A stretch of 64,000 nucleotides of DNA from Isochrysis galbana (lineage: Eukaryota > Haptophyta > Isochrysidales > Isochrysidaceae), in NCBI GenBank assembly GCA_018136815.1, contig CM030931.1, positions 981,511-1,045,510 on the forward strand. Direction: 5' to 3'. The notes below the pieces were generated by a model. That model worked only from the letters and a program-made list of their open reading frames with translations, made no database searches and was not told where the DNA came from. Position numbers and translations under genes: made by a program. Positions 1 to 8,840 of the stretch are shown here, piece after piece. Numbering within the stretch: position 1 is the first letter of the stretch; every line of letters begins with the position of its first letter.

Positions 1-165
1 TCAGCAAAGAAAGGGGGCCTCCCGGTAAAATTTTCGAAAATACCGCCCATTTTCAGGCCTCTACCTCTACCTCTAACGGCCGCGCGGAAATATATTTCGG
101 GGGCCCCTCCGGTATGTATACGGTATACTTTTACCGATGGCCTTCATGCGCGCCTCTCGCAGCGG
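1..165 (+). repeat. Dispersed repeat (family I), partial copy
   Basis: This AT/GC-mixed stretch contains the phrase around 'TTTTCGAAAATACCG' followed by 'CCTCCGGTATGTATA' and 'CCTTCATGCG'. The same order of motifs recurs at 21170-21320 (plus) and, inverted, at 63205-63370. No coding potential is visible. It is cut by the window edge. The type of element is unknown. Confidence 0.55.
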
Positions 166-227
166 AAAAAAACCATCTGAATCTGAAGATTCAGGGCCAG
201 GGCTAACACCTACTACCGACTACCGGC

Positions 228-668
228 TGATAATAATAGAACATCTGAATCTGAGCGTTCATACCACTACTCCCACTCCCACTAGCCCGGTACTATCACG
301 ACACCCCTCAGCCCACTTGCCCGTACACCTTGACGCGTGCTAATGCCACAGACACATACACAGATATGCCCCTTCAAATCTCCCCCCTCGCATACCCCCG
401 GCTCCCACTACAACTCCCCACAAGTTACAATGAGGGTAAAACCCAGTGAGGCGAACCGACCTGCGACCTACGTCGGTACGTCGGGCGGTCGGGCGACTCA
501 CGACTCATCAAGCAAGGAATAGCACCAGTACCGGGGGGGGGGGAGGGGGGGGCAAGAGAGTGGGTGGTTCCCCCCCCACAGCAGGGGAGGAGTGGAGAGA
601 GGGACGAGAGGGGGGGGCTCGTGCTCGTGCCCTCCCATGGGTCAACCGAGTATAAATATGAACTTAGT
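228..668 (-). mobile_element. Chimeric retroposon fragment (family F 3' part joined to family E 5' part)
   Basis: Positions about 228-530 match the 3' portion of family F (landmarks 'CTAGCCCGGTACTATC', 'CTCCCCACAAGTTACAATG'). From about 541 to 668 the sequence matches the 5' end of family E ('GGAGGAGTGGAGAGAG', 'CCATGGGTCAACC', then a disrupted hairpin). The two parts meet at a G-run. Either a template switch during reverse transcription or nested insertion could give this. Beyond the F 3' end lies the tail 'TGAATCTTCAGAT' with an A/T run, shared with LINE-A 3' ends. Confidence 0.5.
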
Positions 669-980
669 TCACAGGGGTGTCCCGGGTGATTTTGCGTGGT
701 GTGTGGTGTGCACCGTAGAACTTGTAGTGAGATGAAGGGGGGCGAGAGAGAGGGCCGGGCCGCATGAGTCGAGCCGTGATCTCTCGAGTCGCATTCGCGA
801 TGTCTCAGAGGCAAAAAGAAAAATAACAGTAAAGAAATACAGTAAAAACAAGTAAAAACAAAACAGAGGAAGAAAGAAGAAGAAGAGTGAAAAAGAAGAG
901 AAAAAAACCCAGAGTATATAGGGTGGTTCTCAGCACTTCCCATCGGCCCTATGGCTACGTAGACTCACGTAAACTCTCGC

Positions 981-1054
981 GTGGCATAGTGGTTCAACCC
1001 ACCGCCTCCACCAACCTTTTGCTCTGGGTCGCGAGTTCGAGTCCGGACGGAGCG
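981..1054 (+). repeat. tRNA-like sequence (possible SINE head)
   Basis: An A-box-like TGGCATAGTGG lies at 982-992 and a B-box GTTCGAGTCC at 1035-1044, at a spacing expected of a pol III promoter. The arms do not fold into a clean tRNA: the T-stem has two mismatches and the acceptor does not pair. This is therefore more likely a tRNA-derived SINE or a decayed tRNA than a functional gene. Confidence 0.4.
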
Positions 1055-1104
1055 CTCTGTCTGCACTTCGAGCCCCGCTCCTTCTCCTCTCCGCTCTTCT
1101 TCTA

Positions 1105-1260
1105 CAGTTAAGTTCCGCACTCTTCTTCTACCATTAAATTCCGCACTCCGTCTACCGTTAAAATTCCTGCCTCCCTCTACCGTTAAAAATCCTGCCTCCG
1201 GGTCTACTGTTAAAATTCCTGCCTCTTCCTACTGTTAAGAATCCTGCCTCCGTCGCCTTG
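1105..1260 (+). repeat. Minisatellite of about 25-30 bp units
   Basis: Five to six degenerate units of the form 'TTCCTGCCTCC..CTACCGTTAAAA' follow one another. Unit length varies slightly. The repeat lies just downstream of the tRNA-like sequence and may be the tail of that repeat. Confidence 0.6.
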
Positions 1261-1332
1261 CCAAGACATTTCCTCTGCCTTCCTGCCGGCTTCCTTGCCA
1301 GTTCCTTCCGCCCCGGTTTCCCGCTTGTCTCT

Positions 1333-3063
1333 CTAAAAAAAAAAGAATCTGAAGTTTCAGGGCTACACACCTATTTATTGATTGCTAGTACGGCATACTC
1401 CGCCCTCGCCCGCCATCGCCCCTAACTCCCGTCGTCCCACACCCTCGCCTTCTCCCCCTCTTTCCTTTTTGTTTGGTGTCGGGGGTGCGGCCCTGGTACA
1501 CTACCTCGGGCCCGGCTTCGGGTGCGTCTTTCGGGAAGGCCTATTGTTGTGCGTCATCTGTGGCGTTTCGAATGCTATGTCGTCCTGCTATCGCGTGTGT
1601 TTCCCGTACGTCTTCCGTTCGATTGTCGTCTCACTGTATCCTCTTTGTCTTCATGTGTGTTTAGTCGCCTGTTCCTGGGCGAGTTGGTGTTTCGATTCCG
1701 ATCGTGTGCTCGATACCCAGCCTTGCGGCCAGGGAGCGGAGCTCCTCGCTAGGCGTCAGCCCGTCGTTGTCGGTTGTCTCGTATACAGGGCGAAAGTCGC
1801 CTACGTCTACCCTTTTCTTTGGCTGTCGTCCCATACCCGCCTGGGCGGTTCTCGATGCGTCTGTCGAGTTGGCGAACATTAGCGCCCCGCATAGCTTTGT
1901 AAATCTTTCAATGGTTCTTATCAGGATCGACTCTTCCGAGAAGGTCGCATTGTCGTAATGCCTTGAATGCGCTGGCTAGCGATTTCGACGAAGCCTGAGG
2001 AAGCTCGCGGGCTTTGTCGTCAAAAGTCTGAAATTTGACGATCATGGGGTACTTCACCCCGTGAATCGCAAAGATGCCTTGGTCCTTGAATTTGGCCTTG
2101 TATTGTTGCGCACAATCCGCCGAGACCAGGATCTCCCACGGGCCCGATGAGCTCTTCGCCAAGAATTCCGGCTCAAGGTCCACGCCTTCGAGCTTGTTGA
2201 GGTGTGCCACAATGGCGCTGAGGGCTTCCTCGTCCTTGATTTTGATGCCTCGGTCCGTAGAGGTGAAGCTCATGATGATTTGCGTGAAGTCCGGCTGATA
2301 TTCTTGTTCTTCTTCTTGCTCCTCCCCTCCTTGGGGGGTTGCCTGCGTGTGCCCGTGGGTTGGGGGCCTCTTGGTCAGTTGTTTGTGCGCTTGGTGGGAC
2401 GTCGTGCTCGGGATGGGGGTCTTGTCGGCTCCGTCCGTTTTGTGAGTTGTCAAGGCACACCATCTTTGGTGCCTTGTTGTTGACGTGTGTGGGTGTGTTG
2501 CTGTTTGTGGAGGGTGCGCCCGCTGCCGCGGTTCTTGTGCCTCGTTGAGGGCGCGTGGAATGCACTCGATCCGGGCGGTGTCGTCCCAAGCTGTCCCCTG
2601 GGCCTCAGCTGGTTCCAGCATGGGCCTTATTGGTTTGCTTTGCTGGGTCCTGCAGCTGATGCTGCAGGGCTCAGTATCTGGTGTGTTGCTGGTCTTGTCG
2701 ACCGGCCGGGTCTGCGCCTCGTGCTTGCGCACGAGGTCAGTGCCGCGGCGTTGTAGGGGCCCAGCCCGGAGGCTTTCCCTATGGGTGGACGGGCCCTGAG
2801 GCCTCTCTTGTCCTTGCTTCTTGTTGGGATGGCTGTGCTGGTGTATGTGGAGTGTTGTGTGGGGGTTGTTCTTGTGTTGTGCGAGGCTCTGTGCGCGTGG
2901 CGTGGTGCGGCTCGCGGCCACCTGGGTGGGCGAGGGCTCTGGGAGAGGACGGTGCGGTTGCATGGCGTCGGCCATCACTTGGTCAGCCGGCGCGGTGAGG
3001 TGGGCGGAGAGAGAGGAGGGGAGCGTGGCGCGCTCCATGACCCTATCGTTATAGCGATAGTTG
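1333..3063 (-). mobile_element. LINE-A copy 1: internally deleted non-LTR retrotransposon with ORF1
   Basis: The element reads leftward. Its 5' end is a hairpin (palindrome CTATCGTTATAGCGATAG, 3043-3060) followed at once by ATG. An ORF of 376 codons (3038-1908) starts MERA and has a Pro/Thr/Gln-rich N-terminal half. Its C-terminal region (roughly residues 255-376) has an alternating alpha/beta look and could be an ORF1 RNA-binding domain. A second ORF (1879-1661) contains 'RPVYETTDNDG', homologous to the C-terminus of the ORF2 copy at 15357-16259. The reverse transcriptase in between is missing. The 3' end has 'GTGTAGCCCTGAAACTTC' and a T-tract. A 15-bp duplication TTCCCGCTTGTCTCT flanks it (1318-1332 and 3064-3078), so it retrotransposed in this deleted form. 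Confidence 0.75.
1908..3038 (-). CDS. LINE-A ORF1-like protein
   Basis: This is a 376-residue open frame starting at the ATG right after the 5' hairpin. An internal 'MADAMQPHRP' (about residue 22) corresponds to the start 'MTDAVQPKRP' in another copy at 35.4 kb. The shorter start may therefore be the real ORF1 start and the MER-start an upstream extension. The N-terminal two thirds is low complexity, rich in P, T, Q and H. The last about 120 residues are compact and mixed alpha/beta. I recognise no catalytic motif. It is a transposon protein, not a host gene. Confidence 0.5.
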   Translation of the reverse strand: MERATLPSSLSAHLTAPADQVMADAMQPHRPLPEPSPTQVAASRTTPRAQSLAQHKNNPHTTLHIHQHSHPNKKQGQERPQGPSTHRESLRAGPLQRRGTDLVRKHEAQTRPVDKTSNTPDTEPCSISCRTQQSKPIRPMLEPAEAQGTAWDDTARIECIPRALNEAQEPRQRAHPPQTATHPHTSTTRHQRWCALTTHKTDGADKTPIPSTTSHQAHKQLTKRPPTHGHTQATPQGGEEQEEEQEYQPDFTQIIMSFTSTDRGIKIKDEEALSAIVAHLNKLEGVDLEPEFLAKSSSGPWEILVSADCAQQYKAKFKDQGIFAIHGVKYPMIVKFQTFDDKARELPQASSKSLASAFKALRQCDLLGRVDPDKNH

Positions 3064-3146
3064 TTCCCGCTTGTCTCTAAACCGGTTTCACCGCATTACG
3101 ACCAAGCTTAGTGGGGAAACTCCTCGTCCAGTTCCGTTACCCGAAA

Positions 3147-3306
3147 ATCTCGTTCATCTCGTCGGGCCCTCGGGCCATCTCGTTCATCTCGTCGGGCCCT
3201 CGGGCCATCTCGTTCATCTCGTCGTCGGGCCATCAAGGCCATCTCGTTCATCTCGTCGTCGGGCCATCAGGCCATCTCGTTACATCTCGTTCATCTCGTT
3301 ACAATC
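3147..3306 (+). repeat. Minisatellite with ATCTCGTTC core
   Basis: Tandem units of about 30 bp carry the core 'ATCTCGTTCATCTCGTCGGG', with shorter variants toward the right end. The array begins about 80 bp outside the 5' end of LINE-A copy 1. Confidence 0.8.
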
Positions 3307-3315
3307 CAAGCTGCG

Positions 3316-3425
3316 GCTTTGATTTCCACACATGGGGACTGGGGGGCCGCCCTCGGCGGGAGGCCAGAAGGAGAGGAGAGGCGCGCCGGCGCGCTTCATC
3401 GCGACCAACTGTAAAGTTAGTTGAG
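3316..3425 (-). mobile_element. Family D retroposon fragment (5' end)
   Basis: It matches other D copies ('GGCGCGCC', 'CCCTCGGCGGG') and carries the 5' hairpin AACTGTAAAGTT at 3407-3418, whose loop differs from the other copies. It is truncated and abuts a family E fragment. Confidence 0.55.
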
Positions 3426-3575
3426 AGAGTGGGTCAGGAGGGCAGTCTGCTCCCGGCAAGCCATAGGGCATGCCAAGAGGATGGGCGGTTCCTCCCCCAC
3501 AGCGGGGGAGGAGTGGAGAGGGGGGGGGGGGGCTCGTGTCCCCCCATGAGTGAACCAAGTATAAACTTAGTTGAA
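3425..3575 (-). mobile_element. Family E retroposon fragment (5' end)
   Basis: It matches the E copy at 46.1 kb ('GGCAAGCCATAGGGCATGCC', 'GGGGAGGAGTGGAGAG', an ATG-containing block). It ends at the hairpin AAGTATAAACTT (3557-3568). Confidence 0.6.
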
Positions 3576-4376
3576 CCCACTATCAGCCATGAAGTTAGTC
3601 TCGTTAGTTGTGAGACAGGAGATATAATTGATACGCATTGGAAGACTCGCAAACATGGATTTGACTCAACAAACAACAAAAACGCACAAACACAGGGTGT
3701 AGTACTAAAAGAGAAGAGCTGTGAACGTAAATGGGATGCATTAGGGACGCAACAACAGGTAGTGGTGGAGATAATGATTGATACAGACCAAGACCAAAAA
3801 TCATGTAGCTCCCTCGCTTTGCGCAAGTCACATAATAGGCAACGAGCACATGCGGTGCGGTCTAGCAACGTAGCAACGAGTAACTGCAATGTACAACAAC
3901 ATAGTCATCCCGTCGTCTGCTTTCGTTCTTATAGGGTGTCTAGAGGGCCCGCCAAGAGCCATCCATAGTATTCCAACCCTTGCGCTCAAAAATCTCCTCG
4001 CTGGCGCTGGCCTTCTCGAAACCCGTTTCGCGGCTCGACGCACGATCCGCTCCATTAGTCGGTCGTTTTCGCCGTGCGGCCTGTCTGCCGAGAGTGGGTA
4101 TACTACTGTTGCCATCGGATTCTCGCACGTCGAGGAGAGACTGGTAGGAATTCTCTAGGCGAACTCCTCGGCCAACCCCAGGCTGTGACGACTGCGAATC
4201 TGTACGAGGATGCCGAGCACTCACACGCTGTGCGTTGCCATCGATCCCTGAGCGTCCATCATCAATAGTGGTCTTGGGGGACAGCGGAGGCAAGTGAAGC
4301 TCGAGCTCAGCCAATTCGGATGAAAGGGAGGCAGTGGGACGAACGCCGAGAGCTGCCCACTTGTTCTCCTCAGCCA

Positions 4377-7300
4377 TCACTTGTGAGATGGGAGGGAGCA
4401 TTCCCTCAATGCGAGCATGGAATGGTGCGAGCTGTGAGGGTGACCAGCCAATGCGATGCAGGTGGAGTCGGATACGTAGTGCCACCTGCGGTGGGAGAGG
4501 TCCGACGCGCCGGTGAGGATCGCATGCGTTAGATCCGTCGGGGGAAGCTGTTCCTGAGGCAGTCAATCGGTCAAGTTGGGTGCAGCTTAATCTCACGCCT
4601 TGGGCTGGCTTGTAGACCAATGAACCGAGCATAGGAACGGCGACACATCTGCATGGTAGATGCATACCGGGGTGCGCATACCTCAACGCCGAGGGAGGGC
4701 GTACGTTCGCAGGCGGTAATCATGGTAGAGACGAGCGCAGCATCCGGTGTGATGTCACGAGAGTGCATTTCTGCCCACAAGCGCAAAGCCCGCGTGGCTG
4801 CACCCTCCGTGCGAGCATCAACGAGAGGGCGGATAAGGCTTGCAAACGTCACGAGGTCGATCGTCCGGTTGAGAGCAGGGACCGTTTTAGCCTCCTAAAA
4901 TTGCACAAGGTAATATACACATCGGGATGGGAAATGGCAGCTGGAATGGAACACTGAAATGCTGCCCTAGCCGTTGCGGCCGTTGAGCACGGACAAGCAA
5001 GGGCAAGCTAGTAGATTGCCCAAGGCTGGGGTTGAATAACACACCTGAAAGGCTTGTAGCGCCAGTCTGAGTTGCCCGTTGTTGGCGCATGCACCAATCC
5101 ACGAATTCAGCGCAACGCTGTCAACCCATCCCGCAGCCTGAAGCCTGCCCCACATCGCTGCCGCAGGCCGAAGCTGCTTCGCGCGACCGTGGGCCGCGAG
5201 CATAATGGAAAGTGAGTAGGCGTTGGGGCTCTCCGCAGCCGATGACGAGTCCATTGCATATAGAGCACGAGACGCAATGGATGTCTCACCGATACCGACA
5301 AGAGCTGCGAGGAGGGCATTACACGTCCTCACAGGAACAGTTAGCTCGTGGCGCCAGCGAATGAAGGGACCATGACTCGACCATTTGGTGCCAACATCCT
5401 CGCTGCTTGAGGAATCGCTTCTCGTCTCACACAGCTTGAAGAATCGCTTTGCGGCCTCGAGCACCATTGCACGTTCCCTAGCTCGAGGGCGTGGTGCCCC
5501 TGAACCGTCGCCGCCGACAGCTGCGGTAACCAGTGAGCCAGATCCTCCGGAGGCAAAAGGGGAGACGACAGGCTTACACAGACCCACGATCATTGCGCAT
5601 GCCACCGCATGACGAAGCTTGGCCGCCCCATGCCGACCGTGAGGCCGAACGCGGTGTTTCATTGAGTCTCGGGGCGCGGTCGTGGAGGAGTTGCCATGGA
5701 CGCTTTTCAGTTCAGCGGCAGGAGTGGCGATGGCCGACTCGATCGCCATCGCCGTTCCGTCCCCGCTCGCCACCTCACCCTGCTCGCCAAGAGCACTGAC
5801 GCTGGTCGCCACACTACCCGGCGATCGTATTGATTGAGCCGACAACCCTAGCAAAGACGCCTTTTTCACGTATCGCTTTCGGGAAACGGCATCTGCGTAC
5901 TCCGCCTCGATCTCGTCTGCGATCTTCTCAAAATACGTAGCGACCGCACGCGCAGCGGTCGCGTTCCCGCGTTCGAAGCACCCTGTGAGCAGCGTCGTCA
6001 CGGTGACCGAGTTGGGCAAGATGTTGGCGCGCCGCATCTCGACGAGCAAGGGCAGGATCTAATAGAGCCAGAGTGCAGGAATGTCAGTAAGCGCTGGGAG
6101 GATCTAACGAGGGACAAACCAGCGACACAGATGCGCAGGCACAGGGGAACCTGTGCGATTCCCGGAGGAGGGACTAGCTGGCGTGGTGGTACGATGCGAT
6201 GTGCACAGTCAGTGCAACGAGCTGCATAGGTGACGCTATGGCTGTCACATTGTCAAGGGCAGTGTCATGTACTCACTTCCTCTAGAGGATACCCTGCGTG
6301 GAGCATGCCGCGCATGACAGAGGTGTAGGCAATCACGTCTGGGGGTGGGCGCGACCGTTGATAGGGTGTTATCGAGGAGTCCACCCGAGAGCCGATGCCA
6401 TCTCGCAACCGGCCGGCAAAGGCCCGTCTACCTTTATCTGATGCTGAGGGCCCCGCTGAGGATGCCGTCTCAGTGACCAACGAGCGTGCTCTCTGAAGAT
6501 CACGCAGGGGAGCGCCCACCGCTTGCGCATGCGGCGCTGCCAGCCCACGAAGCATGCGGCGCGCCAGCCCTGTCCGCCCTTGGCGTGCACAGGCTGAGAC
6601 AAGCGTGTTGTACGTCACTCCGTCAGGGGATGATGCCCCCAACTGAGCCCGCATTCGCCTCAATACGCCGAAGGCCTGATGGAGTGAGCGCCTGGTGCGA
6701 GCTGCGGCGGAGCGCTCACGGAGGGGGGGGGGCAGGCCTAAGGATGGCGGCGGCCGCATCTGCAGCCAGTCGCGGTCATGAGCCGGGTGGTGCGCAGCAG
6801 CGCGGCCATGGCCGCCGCTACCGGCAACGCTCATGCCCAAGTCGGCGTAGCCACGTAGCAACGTGTTGTACGTGCGCACCGATGGCCCGATCCCCTCGGC
6901 GTCCATGCGAGCAAGTGCGGACTCCGCAAGTCCCATCCGGCCGTTGCGGCAATAGGCGTCGACTAGGGCGTTGTAAGTGGCCAGGTCAGGCGCGACGCCT
7001 GCACGGCGCATCGCCTGAAGTGTCGAGGCGGCGCGGCTGGAGTCTTTCGCCCGACCATACCCCTTGATGAGGATGCAGTAGGTGTAGGCGGAGCGTGGGA
7101 GCCGCCGCGTACCAAGCGCCTCGAGAAGCGGCGAACATATCTCCATGCGCCCGCGCTGCGCGCACGCGTCGAGCACCATGTTGATAAGCCGCACGTCGGC
7201 GTGCTCTCTTGCTCCTCCCCTCTCCATGGGCGGCTCTTCTGGCCGCAACTCAATGTAGGCAAGGACGAGCTCGGAGGCGGCAGAAAGCTGGCCAGTGCTG

Positions 7301-7587
7301 GTGAGTCCGTGGGCCAGACGCAGCACGTCCTCCCGGCTCGAGCCCTCCGACACCACGTAGCGCACTGCTGAGCTCTGCCAGCAGGTGTCGGCCGCACGAT
7401 GCTCTCTGCGCTCTCCTCCCGCTCTCTCCGCGCTCTGTGGGCCGCCCTGCACGCCGGGGACGCGGGCGGCGGCGGCAAAGGAAGGGAGAAAGGTCACCTC
7501 GCGCCGCAGCGGCGCGAGCCGGCCTGCGGGCCAGCCGAGCGCGAGGCAGAGCAGCGGCGGCAGCAGAACGAGACGCAGCCGGCGCAT
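4377..7587 (-). CDS. Pentatricopeptide-repeat protein, probably plastid-targeted
   Basis: PPR proteins bind organelle RNA for processing, editing or translation. Exons on the minus strand: 7587-6277, 6058-5045, 4894-4682, and a less certain last exon from 4553 (stop near 4377). All three joints are phase 0 with GT-AG borders. Repeats of about 35 residues are clear, for example around 'YTYCILIKGYGRAKDSS', 'ATYNALVDAYCRNGRMG', 'RTYNTLLRGYADLGM', 'VTYNTLVSACARQGRTG', 'IAYTSVMRGMLHAGYP' and 'VTFASLIRPLVDARTEG'; I count about nine. The N-terminus 'MRRLRLVLLPPLLCLALGW' is a signal peptide followed by an Arg-rich stretch, as in bipartite presequences of secondary plastids. The 3' end is uncertain: a 248-codon open frame (4686-3940) in another phase could be an alternative terminal exon if an additional intron exists. 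Confidence 0.85.
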
Positions 7588-8360
7588 CTCCCTCGCGCCC
7601 CACTCCCTCTCCCCGTCTCTCTGTCGTCTCCACCTCGCTCTCTCTCTCTCTCCCGCCGCCCCCCCCCCTTTCTTCCCTCCCTCCGTTCTCTCGCCCTTCT
7701 CTCTCCTTACTCCTACCGTGTCGAGAGTGTGAGATATCGACAGATTTTCGAGTACTACTTTACGTATATACTACCATCTGATAAGAAGATAAACTAGAAA
7801 CGGAAAGGGAGATAGCACAAGGAATAAAACACGACGAGAGAGTTCAGACAGAGAGAGAGAGAAAAAGAGCGGCGGGCTGCGGAGAAGACAGAGAAAGGGA
7901 GGGTGCGAGAGAAGAGATGGTAGGAGTATCTGATCCTCCCCTATCCCCGAATAATGCGAGGAGGATGAGAGCGAGGGACGAGCACGCGCGGAAAGTCTGC
8001 CTCCCTGTATAGAAGAGAAAGAACGGATTCAGAGAGAGAAAAACCTGCGCTGGAGGCCTGCTGGTTGCTCGTCGCTCTCTTGTCCCCCACCTCATTATTA
8101 CTGTACGAGCGCGAGCGAGAAGACGGAGCAAGAGGAGGAAGGTGGGGAGAGGGAGACAGGGAAGAGAAACTTCTCCTCGACGCAGAACGTACAAATCACT
8201 CGCCAAGAAAAAAAGTCGAACTCGACCAGTAAACTCGTTCACTCGGGGGGAGAAGGCGACCAGGGCGTGAACGCCGCCGTCCGCTGCTTGTCTCCCCCTG
8301 TTCACGTTTCCGTGTGTGCGCTCTCTAAGGGGTAACTGGAGCCTGGCGCAACCTAGACTA
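7588..8360. other. Pyrimidine-rich upstream region of the PPR gene
   Basis: This region contains CT-rich tracts (7600-7700), then an (AG)-rich stretch around 7845-7930 and mixed sequence. No conserved coding frame is recognisable. A 177-codon minus frame at 8377-7844 is compositionally biased and I do not call it. The CT tract next to the PPR start at 7587 may be promoter or 5' UTR. Confidence 0.35.
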
Positions 8361-8832
8361 CAGTAAGGGTGCACCATTAAGAAACCCCCCCATTAAGAAA
8401 ACCTAGAAGCAAATTGGCCATCTAGCGATAAGAAATGGAGCTGAACTGAGAGGCCTCCACCTGAGGATAAGAAACTCAGCGCAGCAAGAAAACCATTTCT
8501 ATCTTCTCTATGCGCTGCGGGCCTCGCCGGCCGCCGGCGGGCCAAGCAAGTTGTCGTTGTCGCCGTGTAGCGGGCCGTCAGCCGATTGTTGTGGTCAATA
8601 GTGGCCATTCGTTGGCCGTGGGCCGTGGGCCGCGGGGGCACTTCGCACTTTTAATTTTGCGCCTTCCTTCTGCTCTCGGCTGCTTGAAAATGTATACACA
8701 AAACATAGTAAATAGTAATAGTAAAAGTAAAGACCCCGCAGCTTCTAAGAAACTATCAAGGTGTGGGAGTCGGCTTATGTAGAAAATGTAGAAGGCAAAA
8801 ATCCCTGTTTTCTTAATGGTGCACCCTTACTG
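8361..8832. mobile_element. 472-bp TIR element (Tc1/mariner-like MITE)
   Basis: Perfect 24-bp inverted termini begin CAGTAAGGGTGCACC (8361-8384 and 8809-8832). The left end is preceded by TA, which would fit a mariner-type target. The right flank is AA, so the duplication is not intact. There is no transposase ORF. The CAGT start is typical of Tc1/mariner/pogo termini, which is the only basis for the superfamily guess. Confidence 0.7.
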
Positions 8833-8840
8833 AAATTATT

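Noticed and set aside
981-1054. Functional tRNA gene
   Set aside because: A and B boxes are good but acceptor and T-stem do not pair; kept only as a tRNA-like repeat.
3111-3968. 285-codon open frame over a minisatellite
   Set aside because: It runs through the ATCTCGTTC repeat and D/E retroposon ends; codon pattern and content are those of repeats.
7844-8377. 177-codon minus-strand frame
   Set aside because: Ser/Leu-rich from CT repeats, no domain, and it overlaps the left TIR element end.
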